64,000 nt of DNA from the NCBI RefSeq assembly GCF_009789235.1, contig NZ_WSTB01000014.1, positions 28,970 to 92,969 on the forward strand. The letters are read 5' to 3'. Each line of letters begins with the position of its first letter. The first letter of the stretch is position 1. The DNA comes from Flavobacterium hydrocarbonoxydans (GTDB taxonomy: Bacteria > Bacteroidota > Bacteroidia > Flavobacteriales > Flavobacteriaceae). This document shows, piece after piece, positions 28,079-36,960 of the stretch. Made by a program: the position numbers and the translations under genes. A model generated the notes under the pieces. It did not search any database and was not told the origin of the DNA. It worked only from the letters and a program-made list of their open reading frames with translations.

Positions 28079-28110
28079 TCCGAAACGAGCATTTAAAATG
28101 TCATTTCGGA
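28079..28110 (-). terminator. Terminator of the upstream asnB paralogue
   Basis: TCCGAAATGACATTTT faces AAATGCTCGTTTCGGA; on the minus strand TTTTGTTTTTATAA follows. It is nearly the same stem as at 25067-25098, 3 kb away. Confidence 0.75.
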
Positions 28111-28167
28111 TAATTATAATATTGTTAACAGAATTTAAATTTTATACCCCTAAAAGAGTCTTTACTT

Positions 28168-29784
28168 TTAAACCGCTACACTCGATTTTGCAATTTCTAC
28201 ATCGGCTTTTACGTGAGCGGCGTTTGCTCTTCCGCTTGGATCAAGATTTTCCTGCCATTTCGGTATCCATTTACGAACGGTTTGTGCTGCACTAATCTGC
28301 GGATAATATTTATGAAATATTGATCGGTAAAAATAGGCTTCTTTGGTCGTTGGCGAATTATACGGAAATTCGACCGCTGCTCTTTCTAACTGTTCCTCGG
28401 TAACCTGAGAAGAACAATACTCGATTAGTTCATCAATCCAGCCGTATCCTACCCCGTCTGAAAATTGTTCTTTTTGTCTCCATAAAATCTCAGCAGGCAA
28501 ATAAGGATCTTCGGGAGTATCAAAAGCTTTTCTTAAAATATACTTTTCAACTCCGTCGTATGTTTTTGGCTGTTTTTCTTCTGGTTTGATACGAACTGCA
28601 ACATCCAAAAATTGTTTATCCAAAAACGGAACCCTAGTCTCTAATCCGTTTGCCATTGTTGATTTATCAGCACGTAATAAATCGGCTGTAAACAACTTCT
28701 GAACTCTTTCGATGGTTTCCTTTTGAAATTCTTCATTTGAAGGAGCATTTCTAAAATACAAATGGCCTCCAAAAATCTCATCAGCTCCTTCACCGGAAAG
28801 AATTACTTTTATTCCTTTATCTACAATAGCTTTTGATAATAAATACATCGGTACACCAGCACGCACTGAGATTACATCGTAAGTCTCTATATGTTCAATT
28901 ATTTTTTCTAAAACTGCAACACCTTCTTCAACAGTAAAATTGATTTCATGGTGTTCTGTTCCTAAAAATTCAGCTGCTATTCTGGCCGCTTTATTATCTG
29001 GAGAATCAGTATCTAAACCAATAGAGAAAGAATGTATTTTTTTTCCGTTTTCAGCTAAAAGCCTAGAAGCAACTGCCGTTATCAAAGAAGAATCTAAACC
29101 ACCTGAAAGCAAAACACCAACAGGCACTTCACTCATCAAACGCTTACGGGTCGCTTCTGTAAAAGTTTCTCTTATCAAAGCCAAATCCAGGTCCTGATCT
29201 GCTTTTTCATAATCTTCATATTCGGGGTCATAGTATTTTACAAAACCAGTTTTGGCCGTATAATAATGCCCGGGAGGAAAAGTTGAAAAAGATCTGCATT
29301 GATCTGCAATTGATTTCATTTCTGATGCAAAATAAATTCTGCCTCTTTCATCCAGTCCATAATAAAAAGGTTTCACTCCAAACGGGTCTCTGCCTGCAAT
29401 ATAATGATCGCCATCAATGATTACGAAAGCGAAATCTCCATCTAATTTATTACAAAAATCATATCCAAATTCTTCGTACAAATGCACAATGACTTCCGAA
29501 TCTGATTTTGTTCTGAAAGTATGATTTTTTAAAACCGTATCCTTTAATTCCTGGTAGTTATAAATTTCGCCATCATGCACCATCCAGGCTTTTTGAGTTC
29601 CCTGAATAGGCTGTTTACCGGTTTGCAAATCGATAATTGATAAACTTTCATGACACATAATGCTGCCATTTTCCATAATATGCAAATCACTTTCATCCGG
29701 ACCACGATGCGACATTCTTTCAGAAAGTTCTTTTACAAGCTGCGGGTCTTTTCCTTTACCAATAACGGCCAATATTCCAGACAT
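28168..29784 (-). CDS. asnB: Asparagine synthetase B paralogue with Ser in place of catalytic Cys
   Basis: 538 residues, full length. N-terminal Ntn glutaminase domain (SHRGPDES, VHDGEIYNYQEL) and C-terminal ATP-dependent synthetase domain with the PP-motif LLSGGLDSSLI, GEGADEIFGGHLYF, and WRQKEQFSDGVGYGWID. The protein starts MSGILAVIG: codon 2 (bases 29779-29781) is TCT, Ser. In class II amidotransferases residue 2 is Cys, exposed by removal of Met, and is the glutaminase nucleophile; mutants with Ser or Ala there use only ammonia. So this copy likely makes Asn from free ammonia, or has another role. The gene just upstream keeps Cys. Synthetase residues look intact. Confidence 0.93.
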   Translation of the reverse strand: MSGILAVIGKGKDPQLVKELSERMSHRGPDESDLHIMENGSIMCHESLSIIDLQTGKQPIQGTQKAWMVHDGEIYNYQELKDTVLKNHTFRTKSDSEVIVHLYEEFGYDFCNKLDGDFAFVIIDGDHYIAGRDPFGVKPFYYGLDERGRIYFASEMKSIADQCRSFSTFPPGHYYTAKTGFVKYYDPEYEDYEKADQDLDLALIRETFTEATRKRLMSEVPVGVLLSGGLDSSLITAVASRLLAENGKKIHSFSIGLDTDSPDNKAARIAAEFLGTEHHEINFTVEEGVAVLEKIIEHIETYDVISVRAGVPMYLLSKAIVDKGIKVILSGEGADEIFGGHLYFRNAPSNEEFQKETIERVQKLFTADLLRADKSTMANGLETRVPFLDKQFLDVAVRIKPEEKQPKTYDGVEKYILRKAFDTPEDPYLPAEILWRQKEQFSDGVGYGWIDELIEYCSSQVTEEQLERAAVEFPYNSPTTKEAYFYRSIFHKYYPQISAAQTVRKWIPKWQENLDPSGRANAAHVKADVEIAKSSVAV

Positions 29785-30000
29785 ACTATTCTATTTTTAT
29801 TATTTATTCTTAACTAATTCACTTCAAAATTCGTGAAGATTTTTCAATCAACTGCTTTTAAATTACTTTTAAATTTATCGATTTTACAAATTATCAAATA
29901 AAAATTGCATAAAAACAGATTTTCATTCAATAAAATTCAAATATAAGAAAAATCAATTAAAACAAAACTTCTTACTAATTAAAGAAATTTTTATATCAAG

Positions 30001-30031
30001 AAAAACGTCCTCAAAAATTGAGAACGTTTTT
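30001..30031 (-). terminator. Terminator of canonical asnB
   Basis: AAAAACGTTCTCAA, loop, TTGAGGACGTTTTT. It separates the two asnB genes, so they are probably not one transcript. Confidence 0.82.
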
Positions 30032-30060
30032 CAATATAACTAATTTAAAATATTTTTTAC

Positions 30061-31737
30061 TTATGCTTTTTGGTAAGCATCGTCGTGCACACTGGCAACT
30101 GCTCTACCAGATGGGTCGTTCATGTTTTTGAACGCTTCGTCCCACTCTAAAGCGATTTTTGTACTGCATGCCACACTTGCTTCCTGAGGCACACATAATG
30201 CTGCTGCATCACTAGGGAAATGTTCTGCAAAAATAGAACGGTAGTAATATTCTTCTTTAGATGTTGGGGTCTGCAAAGGGAATTTATATTTTGCATTTGC
30301 CAATTGCTCGTCTGAAACTTCTTTGGCTACCACTTCTTTCAAAGTGTCAATCCAGCTGTATCCTACGCCATCAGAGAATTGTTCTTTTTGTCTCCATGCT
30401 ACACTTTCCGGTAACATATCTTCAAAAGCTTTACGAACTACCCATTTTTCCATTGGGTGTTCTTTGTTGATCATTTTGTCCTGTGGGTTAATTCGCATCG
30501 CCACATCCATAAATTCTTTGTCTAAGAAAGGTACACGACCTTCGATTCCCCAGGCAGCTAAACTTTTGTTTGCTCTTAAACAATCGTACATGTGTAATTT
30601 ACCTAGTTTACGAACGTTTTCTTCGTGGAATTCTCTTGCGTTTGGCGCTTTGTGGAAATATAAATATCCTCCGAACAACTCATCTGCTCCTTCTCCAGAA
30701 AGTACCATCTTGATTCCCATCGACTTAATAACTCTCGCCATTAACCACATTGGGGTTGATGCTCTAACAGTTGTTACGTCATACGTCTCTAAGTTGTAAA
30801 TCACATCACGAACGGCATCTAAACCTTCCTGAATTGTGAATTTAATTTCGTGGTGAATTGTTCCAATATGTTTGGCTACAATTTGAGCTGCTGCTAAATC
30901 CGGAGAACCATCAAGTCCTACAGAGAAAGAGTGCAATTGCGGATACCACGCATCTGTAGTATCATCAGATTCGATACGTTTTTGCGCATATTTTTTGGCT
31001 ACAGCCGAAGTAATAGACGAATCTAAACCTCCGGAAAGTAAAACTCCGTAAGGAACATCACTCATTAATTGTCTGTGAACCGCTGCTTCAAGAGCAACTT
31101 TAATATCATCGATACTAGTTTCGTTATCTTTTACCGCCTCATAGTCTGTCCAGTCTCTTTTGTACCATTGTACAAATTCACCATCTTTGCTTGTCATGTA
31201 ATGTCCCGGAGGAAACAATTGAATTTTGGTACAATATCCTTCTAAAGCTTTCAACTCAGAAGCAACGTAAAAAGTTCCGTCCTGATCCCAACCTATATAT
31301 AAAGGAATAATTCCCATGTGGTCACGAGCAATAAAGTACTCGTCTTTTTCAACATCGTAAATCGCAAATCCGAAGATTCCGTTCATTTCATCTACAAAAT
31401 GAGGTCCTTTTTCTTTGTAAAGTGCCAGGATTACTTCGCAGTCACTTTCGGTCTGGAAGTTGTATTTCCCTTCAAATTGTTTACGTAATTCTCTGTGGTT
31501 GTAAATTTCGCCATTAGCAGCCAAGACCAATTTTTTATCTTCTGTAAACAAAGGTTGTTTTCCTGAAGCCGGATCCACAATTGCCAAACGCTCGTGCGAA
31601 AGAATCGCTTTTTCGTTGCTGTAAATTCCGCTCCAGTCTGGTCCGCGGTGACGGATAATTTTAGACATCTCTAACACCTGAGGTCTTAATGTTTCGGCTT
31701 TTTGTTTTAAATCAAAGGCACATACAATTCCACACAT
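30061..31737 (-). CDS. asnB: Asparagine synthetase B (glutamine-hydrolysing)
   Basis: 558 residues, the normal AsnB length and closely alike to the E. coli enzyme along its whole course. N-terminus MCGIVCAFD gives the catalytic Cys after Met removal; RHRGPDWSG and AANGEIYNHREL complete the glutaminase site. The synthetase domain shows LLSGGLDSSITSA, HSFSVGLDGSPDL, GEGADELFGGYLYFHKAPN and WRQKEQFSDGVGYSWID. Makes Asn from Asp, Gln and ATP. A possible -7 element CATCTTTG lies at 31778-31785. Paralogue with Ser at position 2 follows downstream after a terminator. Confidence 0.96.
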   Translation of the reverse strand: MCGIVCAFDLKQKAETLRPQVLEMSKIIRHRGPDWSGIYSNEKAILSHERLAIVDPASGKQPLFTEDKKLVLAANGEIYNHRELRKQFEGKYNFQTESDCEVILALYKEKGPHFVDEMNGIFGFAIYDVEKDEYFIARDHMGIIPLYIGWDQDGTFYVASELKALEGYCTKIQLFPPGHYMTSKDGEFVQWYKRDWTDYEAVKDNETSIDDIKVALEAAVHRQLMSDVPYGVLLSGGLDSSITSAVAKKYAQKRIESDDTTDAWYPQLHSFSVGLDGSPDLAAAQIVAKHIGTIHHEIKFTIQEGLDAVRDVIYNLETYDVTTVRASTPMWLMARVIKSMGIKMVLSGEGADELFGGYLYFHKAPNAREFHEENVRKLGKLHMYDCLRANKSLAAWGIEGRVPFLDKEFMDVAMRINPQDKMINKEHPMEKWVVRKAFEDMLPESVAWRQKEQFSDGVGYSWIDTLKEVVAKEVSDEQLANAKYKFPLQTPTSKEEYYYRSIFAEHFPSDAAALCVPQEASVACSTKIALEWDEAFKNMNDPSGRAVASVHDDAYQKA

Positions 31738-32209
31738 AATCTTATATTTTTATTTTGATAATTTTATTTTGATAGGGCAAAGATGCAGTATTGGTTATAA
31801 TTGAAAAACACAAATAGCAATATTAGTTACAAATTTTAATCAAAATAATCAATTTACATACTAAATGTAAAATTTTAACATAAATAAAAGCCCTAAACTT
31901 GAAAATTTTAATTTTGAAGGAAAAAAAAGGGCTAAATGTATCTTTTGAAGAAGAAGTTTGAATTATATTTTGTGATATTTTTAAATCGATGAAAGATTCA
32001 TAAAAAGAAGAATCGAAATTATTCAAAAATTATTTTTATGCTTTTTTTAATCATCCTTCCTTCGACAAGATTGTGAATTTTCTTTTACATATTCAAATCC
32101 AACAGGTTTTTGAAACCTGTCGGATTTATCTATAAGTAATAATAAGTTTATTTTAAGATTTACGAAACAGTACCTTATTTGAAATTATATCAAATATGTG
32201 GCATAAAAA
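31738..32209. other. 472-base AT-rich spacer
   Basis: Contains the asnB promoter region (CATCTTTG at 31778-31785, minus) and a hairpin at 32095-32127. No convincing coding region; the longest open frame (67 codons) has no family features. Confidence 0.7.
32095..32127. repeat. AACCTGT-type hairpin repeat
   Basis: AAATCCAACAGGTTT, TTG, AAACCTGTCGGATTT. Same layout as the hairpin at 35005-35039, with different letters; probably acts as a terminator of the gene at 32210-33778. Confidence 0.7.
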
Positions 32210-33778
32210 TCATTTTCTTGTAATAATTCTAGAAGATATATAATCTGGCATCTTAGAAACCGCTAACTGTAATTTCGTTTGATTTAGATTTTTCGCATTC
32301 ACATCAGTTAAATTATAATTGTAATTATCAAACAAATAATACATCAAAACTCTATTATAATCATCTAAATCATTATCAGCAATCATATCCAGGATAGTCG
32401 TTTCGACCAATTTTGGATTTGAGCTCTCAGCAAGAGCACGGCCTACCCTATTTATACTTGAAAAATAATGGTTTTTGGATGGATTTTCAATTCTTAAAGA
32501 GATTCCTAAAATCAAATCCAAAACATTTATATCGAGAACTTCAATTTCTTTGATATAGGTATTTCTTTCTTTTTGAGCATAGCTGCCATCACTTGCTCTA
32601 TCAAAACGGTCATTCATTATATTAAGATGAGAACGCAGAAAAATCTCCCACTTTATTGTTTCAGCAGAGAGCATTGCAATATTCAAAGCGTGTACTCTTG
32701 GGCTATTATCCATACTACAACCGCCTATTACCCTTCTATTTCTTTTTAATTCCAGTTCTGCATCTTTGCTTATATAACGCCCAACATATTCTTCAAATTC
32801 ATCATCCGAAGATTTATTTACTTTAGCTTCTGCTAATGCTTCATCCAGCATCAAACTAAAATTTGAATCTGCTCTTCTTAAAGAATCACATCGGGTAAAC
32901 TTCAATGATTCCCAATTTTCTAAATTCTTTCTAAATAGTTCAAATTCTCTTTCTGCCAGCTCTTTATCAATAATATTTTTTTTGTTCTTTTTTTTAGATT
33001 TTTTATCAAAAGCCATTTCATCATAACCCCAAATAATATTTAGTTTTTCATCACTAAAACTTGGTTTCTTTAAAACTTTATCAACATATTCTTGAAATTT
33101 CAGAGCTTTAGTAGGCACTGTATCTAAATATCGAACACCAGTATCCTTTGCGTTATCATAAAAAATTTGTGCTGTTGTATCTACCAAACAATCCGAATAT
33201 TGAATTAATCTCGCATATTTATCTGCAATTGGTTTTGTTTTAAATTCTTCTATAAAATAAAAAGCTGTCAATGATTCGTTTGAATAACTTGTCTTTTCAT
33301 CATACTGAAATAACCATTTACCTTTAAAAATGTTTTTATAGGAATCTGCATCCTGCTTGGTAGTAGTAATACTTTCATTAGAATTGCCTCCTAATTCTAA
33401 ACTTGAAAACTTAACATTTTCAATATTATCATAATTGGTATAATTAGACTTCAAGATCATCAGGTTTTCTTCAAAAGTAGCTTTGGGATATTTAGCTTTA
33501 AATTCTGAGTAAGAAATGTTGTTTTCTAAATCTTTTTTAGCTTTCAGGACATCCTTTTTGTCTAATCTTATAAAATTTGCTTTCGATTGAGGATAAGAAA
33601 GAAACGTTTTATTGAACTCACAAACTTTAAATTTAAGATTTAAAGAATCTACAATATGCTTTAATTTAGTTACTGAGTTTTCAGAATAAATTAAACCATT
33701 ATCATAAACCTTAAATTCAGTGTTTTGAGCATTCATATTGAAGCCAATCAAAATCATTAAAACAAAAAGCTTTTTCAT
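32210..33778 (-). CDS. Secreted protein of unknown function
   Basis: 522 residues, not recognised. Visible: a signal peptide (MKKLFVLMILIGFNMNAQ), a Lys-rich patch near 248-260 (KKSKKKNKKN), a helical C-terminal half rich in charged residues, and few Cys. Near the C-terminus a run of leucine-rich helices (ALAESSNPKLVETTILDMIA) has the spacing of alpha-solenoid repeats. The gene lies 17 bases downstream of the GreA/GreB-like gene and could share its transcript. It is probably periplasmic or surface-located; a T9SS C-terminal domain is not seen. Confidence 0.8.
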   Translation of the reverse strand: MKKLFVLMILIGFNMNAQNTEFKVYDNGLIYSENSVTKLKHIVDSLNLKFKVCEFNKTFLSYPQSKANFIRLDKKDVLKAKKDLENNISYSEFKAKYPKATFEENLMILKSNYTNYDNIENVKFSSLELGGNSNESITTTKQDADSYKNIFKGKWLFQYDEKTSYSNESLTAFYFIEEFKTKPIADKYARLIQYSDCLVDTTAQIFYDNAKDTGVRYLDTVPTKALKFQEYVDKVLKKPSFSDEKLNIIWGYDEMAFDKKSKKKNKKNIIDKELAEREFELFRKNLENWESLKFTRCDSLRRADSNFSLMLDEALAEAKVNKSSDDEFEEYVGRYISKDAELELKRNRRVIGGCSMDNSPRVHALNIAMLSAETIKWEIFLRSHLNIMNDRFDRASDGSYAQKERNTYIKEIEVLDINVLDLILGISLRIENPSKNHYFSSINRVGRALAESSNPKLVETTILDMIADNDLDDYNRVLMYYLFDNYNYNLTDVNAKNLNQTKLQLAVSKMPDYISSRIITRK

Positions 33779-33795
33779 AGAATTCTTTAAATTAA

Positions 33796-34245
33796 TTATT
33801 CAACACTTTGTATCTGATATTTTGTTCCATTAATCTCAAACCCAAACCCAACTTTATTCCCCATTAAATGAGTTCCGAGAGGGGATTGTGGCGAAAGAGC
33901 AATAACATTGATCCCGTCAATAGCAATTTTAGGAAGTGCCACACTCAAATATAAGAAAATTCCGTTAGCTTTTACCAAACTGCCCGAAATGATATTTTCG
34001 GTCGTTTTTGAAGCATCAATTTTATCTAAAATCGCTTTTTGAGCAATCGCTTCTTTTAGTTTATTGGTCAATTTTTCCTGCTCAATATGCATCATAGACA
34101 AAGCCGTTTCGTGCTTATCTCCTGCCGAACCTTTGGCGTCGTTTTTAGAATCTTCGGTCAAAGCCGAAATCATGTCTCTGAAAACATCTATCCGGTCCTG
34201 AACCATTTGCAAATAATAGGAGTGTATTTTTTGTTTGAAAGTCAT
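33796..34245 (-). CDS. GreA/GreB-like C-terminal domain protein
   Basis: 149 residues from the ATG at 34245 (MTFKQKIHSYYLQMVQDRID). An in-frame ATG at 34302 would add 19 residues encoded by an octamer array, so it is rejected. N-terminal helical half, then a small beta domain ending SPLGTHLMGNKVGFGFEING, which matches the FKBP-like C-terminal domain of GreA/GreB and Rnk-like factors. It lacks a full Gre coiled-coil with acidic tip, so it may bind RNA polymerase without acting in transcript cleavage. This is inference from one domain. Confidence 0.72.
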   Translation of the reverse strand: MTFKQKIHSYYLQMVQDRIDVFRDMISALTEDSKNDAKGSAGDKHETALSMMHIEQEKLTNKLKEAIAQKAILDKIDASKTTENIISGSLVKANGIFLYLSVALPKIAIDGINVIALSPQSPLGTHLMGNKVGFGFEINGTKYQIQSVE

Positions 34246-34253
34246 TTTTTTTG

Positions 34254-34296
34254 AGATGCTAAGAAAATAAGGTTCTAAGGTACTACCTTTTCTTTG
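34254..34296. repeat. Octamer array at the 5' side of the GreA/GreB-like gene
   Basis: Units such as GCTAAGAA, AATAAGGT, TCTAAGGT, spaced by eight bases. Similar units occur at 61153-61184 upstream of the SpoU methyltransferase gene. Confidence 0.5.
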
Positions 34297-34375
34297 CTTC
34301 AAAAAATTAACAAGATGTTAATCTTTTTTTAGCAAACAATCTTTAATTTTAACATCCAATAATTTAACTATTACT

Positions 34376-34921
34376 ATGAAAAAATCTACCATTATTACTA
34401 CAATTGTTTTTGGGGTTACGATGTTGTTATCCTCAAATGTTAATGCACAAAAATTTCCAGATTTAGACAAAAGTCCAATGGATATGGCTTCTTATCCTAA
34501 TGACTATAAAGATCCGGCTAAACTTGTTCGAATTATCTACAGCCGCCCACAATTGAAAGGCAGAGATTTGAGCACTTTAATCCCTGATGGAAAAGTTTGG
34601 AGAACTGGCGCTAACGAAGCTGCCGAAATTACATTTTATAAAGATGTGAAATTAGGTGACAAAAAAATAAAAGCTGGATCTTACACTTTATTTCTTTTAC
34701 CAGAAAAAAATACATGCACAGTAATTTTAAGTAAAGATTTGAATGTTTGGGGTTCTTATACTTATAAAGAAGCGAATGATGTGGCAAGATTAAGCATTAC
34801 TCCTACTGAAGCTGCTGATTCTCTTGAAGCTTTTTCGATGGTTTTTACCAAAGCTGACAAAGGAGTTGTTCTTAATATTGGTTGGGATAAAGTGAGAGTT
34901 GCTGTTCCTTTTACTGAATAA
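34376..34921 (+). CDS. Secreted DUF2911 protein
   Basis: 181 residues: signal peptide (ending NVNAQ), then a single DUF2911 domain with the marker stretches IIYSRPQLKGR, GKVWRTGANEAAEITFYKDV and NIGWDKVRVAVPF. The function of the family is unknown. Transcribed alone, convergent with the TonB-receptor-like gene, from which it is separated by two hairpins. Confidence 0.9.
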   Translation: MKKSTIITTIVFGVTMLLSSNVNAQKFPDLDKSPMDMASYPNDYKDPAKLVRIIYSRPQLKGRDLSTLIPDGKVWRTGANEAAEITFYKDVKLGDKKIKAGSYTLFLLPEKNTCTVILSKDLNVWGSYTYKEANDVARLSITPTEAADSLEAFSMVFTKADKGVVLNIGWDKVRVAVPFTE

Positions 34922-34947
34922 AACTCTTTTAGTTCTCTAAAAAAAAT

Positions 34948-34994
34948 CGCCACGAATTCACGAATTATTTAATCTAATTCGTGAATTCGTGGCG
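34948..34994. terminator. Perfect 20-bp octamer hairpin
   Basis: CGCCACGAATTCACGAATTA and its exact reverse complement around TTTAATC. Each arm repeats ACGAATTC/ACGAATTA, period 8. Placed between convergent genes, it can stop both transcripts. Confidence 0.75.
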
Positions 34995-35004
34995 GTTCAT
35001 TTTT

Positions 35005-35039
35005 AAACCCTCCAAGGGTTTGAAACCCTTGGAGGGTTT
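35005..35039. terminator. 17-bp perfect hairpin with A/T flanks
   Basis: AAACCCTCCAAGGGTTT, G, AAACCCTTGGAGGGTTT followed by a long A run; a bidirectional terminator of the dispersed-hairpin type also seen at 32095-32127. Confidence 0.85.
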
Positions 35040-35049
35040 AAAAAAAAAA

Positions 35050-36804
35050 TTAAAAATCAAATTTATAATTTGCTCCTACCAATACCTGAAATCCTTGTAC
35101 CGGGTAGTTCAGCCACTTTTCGTAGTTCTGATTAGCTATATTATTCAGTTTTAAGAAACAAGTCAAACGTTCGTTGTATTTGTAACCCAAGTGCGCATTG
35201 GCATCAAAATAACTTTTTAAAGTAACAATCACTGGATCGGTTGCAAAATCAATGTTTTGCTGCATGTCTTTACGTTCGCCTACATAAAAAACATTCACTC
35301 CGGCATACCATTGTTTGGTAATATTAACATCCAGGTTTGTGCTTAATTTCATCGAAGGCAAATTCCACGCTTCCAGCTGAAAATCATTGGTATAACTATT
35401 AAAAGTTCCGTTGATACCAAAAGTAACATTATCTGAAAAATCAGCTTTTAATTCCCCATAAAAACGAAACGTTCTCATATCGTCATACACCACTCCAAAC
35501 GAGTTTCCGTAGGCGTAATTTTCGTTGGTTGCATCCTCTGTATAATTATTGCTTTTAAATAAGGCTCTGTTAGTTTCGTTGAGATACGAACCCGAAACAT
35601 TGTAACTTACATTATTGGCTAATTTTCCTTTTAAACCTGCTACAACCGTATATTGATTACTGCTTGGTCTTATATCTAAAGTGGGTGATAAAAACGGATT
35701 TTCGGTCACGAAATCAGCATACGAATTTTGGTTTAAGCTTCCGTTTGCTCCTGTGTAAAAAATCATCAAATCGCCTACTAATTTGTACGAGGCATTTACT
35801 TTAGGATACACAAATAATTTATTATTATTCCCTTCCGAATCTAAACTATAGAAAATTCCAGCACCTAATTCTAATGTCCATTCGTTTTCATGCACTACAA
35901 AACTAGGTTCGATTCCGAAATTGGTAAAACCATATTTTACCGCTTCTGTATTGGTTTTTAAATAATTATTTTCGAAAGAACCACTCACATGATCGATAAT
36001 AACATTTGTATTTATCGATTGTTCCATCACTTCTACTTCGAAAGTTGGTTTTACATAAAAACGGTTTTCAGAAGAAGAAAAATTATCTGAAAAATGCTTG
36101 AAATTCGCCGAAACCTTACTGAAGATTCCCTCGGTAAAGTCAACATTTCCGCCCAATGAAATCGTATTATAAGAATGATTTGGATTAATGCTGTTTACCA
36201 AATTGTATCTGTCTTCCGGAAGCAAAGTTGCTCCAAAATCTATTGGCAAACCATAGTAATTGTATATTTGGTTTTGATATCCTAAATCAACATTCCAGGA
36301 CATATCGCGGTTGTTTTGGCCGTAACCAACATTTAGTGCTGTATCGTAAAAATCGTCATTCAGCTCTGCATCTTTTATTCCGCCCTGAGACGAATGATGG
36401 CGAAACATTCCTGCCACATAATCGTTGTTTCCTAAATCCTGCGTTACGAATAATTCGGCATTTAAAGTTCCGTAATTCCCAACTCCTAAAGTCGCATAAT
36501 TATTAAACAAACGCTCTCTTTTTGATTTTTCAACGCCTTCTGCTTTTCCTTTTGAAGGCGTAAAAGTCGAGGCCACCGGAACTGATAAAATACTGTATTT
36601 TATGGTTTCTTTTGCCTCGTTTCCTTTATCGTCAAGCGAAGGGGTTTCTTTTACTTTAAAAGCATCCGATATGGTTGGCGAATAAGATTTTACCACGTTT
36701 ACCGTTTCTGTACCAATACTTTCGTTTTTCTTTTGTGCAAACGAAAACTGAAAAGCTACTAACAGCAGTAAAATGATGGTTTTATTCTGGAAATTCATTT
36801 TCAT
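35050..36804 (-). CDS. TonB-receptor-like outer-membrane beta-barrel protein
   Basis: 584 residues. Signal peptide (ending FSFAQ), a short linker (about 25-95) and then some 20 amphipathic beta-strands ending with ANYKFDF, an aromatic C-terminal residue typical of barrels. Barrel segments such as YFDANAHLGYKYNERLTCFLKLNNIANQNYEKW match TonB-dependent receptors, but no complete plug domain is visible, so it may be a plugless relative. It is separated by phzF from a large TPR protein on the same strand. Such a barrel and TPR pair could form one envelope machine, but this is only inferred from distance. Confidence 0.8.
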   Translation of the reverse strand: MKMNFQNKTIILLLLVAFQFSFAQKKNESIGTETVNVVKSYSPTISDAFKVKETPSLDDKGNEAKETIKYSILSVPVASTFTPSKGKAEGVEKSKRERLFNNYATLGVGNYGTLNAELFVTQDLGNNDYVAGMFRHHSSQGGIKDAELNDDFYDTALNVGYGQNNRDMSWNVDLGYQNQIYNYYGLPIDFGATLLPEDRYNLVNSINPNHSYNTISLGGNVDFTEGIFSKVSANFKHFSDNFSSSENRFYVKPTFEVEVMEQSINTNVIIDHVSGSFENNYLKTNTEAVKYGFTNFGIEPSFVVHENEWTLELGAGIFYSLDSEGNNNKLFVYPKVNASYKLVGDLMIFYTGANGSLNQNSYADFVTENPFLSPTLDIRPSSNQYTVVAGLKGKLANNVSYNVSGSYLNETNRALFKSNNYTEDATNENYAYGNSFGVVYDDMRTFRFYGELKADFSDNVTFGINGTFNSYTNDFQLEAWNLPSMKLSTNLDVNITKQWYAGVNVFYVGERKDMQQNIDFATDPVIVTLKSYFDANAHLGYKYNERLTCFLKLNNIANQNYEKWLNYPVQGFQVLVGANYKFDF

Positions 36805-36821
36805 ATATTTTTATTTTTTTT

Positions 36822-36960
36822 AGAGAAAAGAGCATAGAATATAGAGAATAGACTTCTCCAGTTTTCTAAAAATTCCTTCATTTTCTCCTCTCTATATTCT
36901 TTATTCTAAAATCTATATTCTTTATTCTAAAATCTATATTCTATTATCTTAATTCTAAAA
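36822..36960. repeat. Period-7 array hairpin downstream of phzF
   Basis: Left part (36822-36856): TAGAGAA, AAGAGCA, TAGAATA, TAGAGAA, TAGACTT. Right part (36891-36960): ten consecutive heptamers starting with TCT (TCTATAT, TCTTTAT, TCTAAAA repeated), exactly 70 bases. The two parts are reverse-complement versions. The array ends one base from the phzF stop codon. Confidence 0.9.

Noticed and set aside
31823..32026. 67-codon minus-strand frame in the asnB spacer
   Set aside because: AT-rich, no domain, no start context, no neighbour support.
34245..34302. Longer start for the GreA/GreB-like protein
   Set aside because: The extra 19 residues derive from an octamer array; the family begins at MTFKQKIH.
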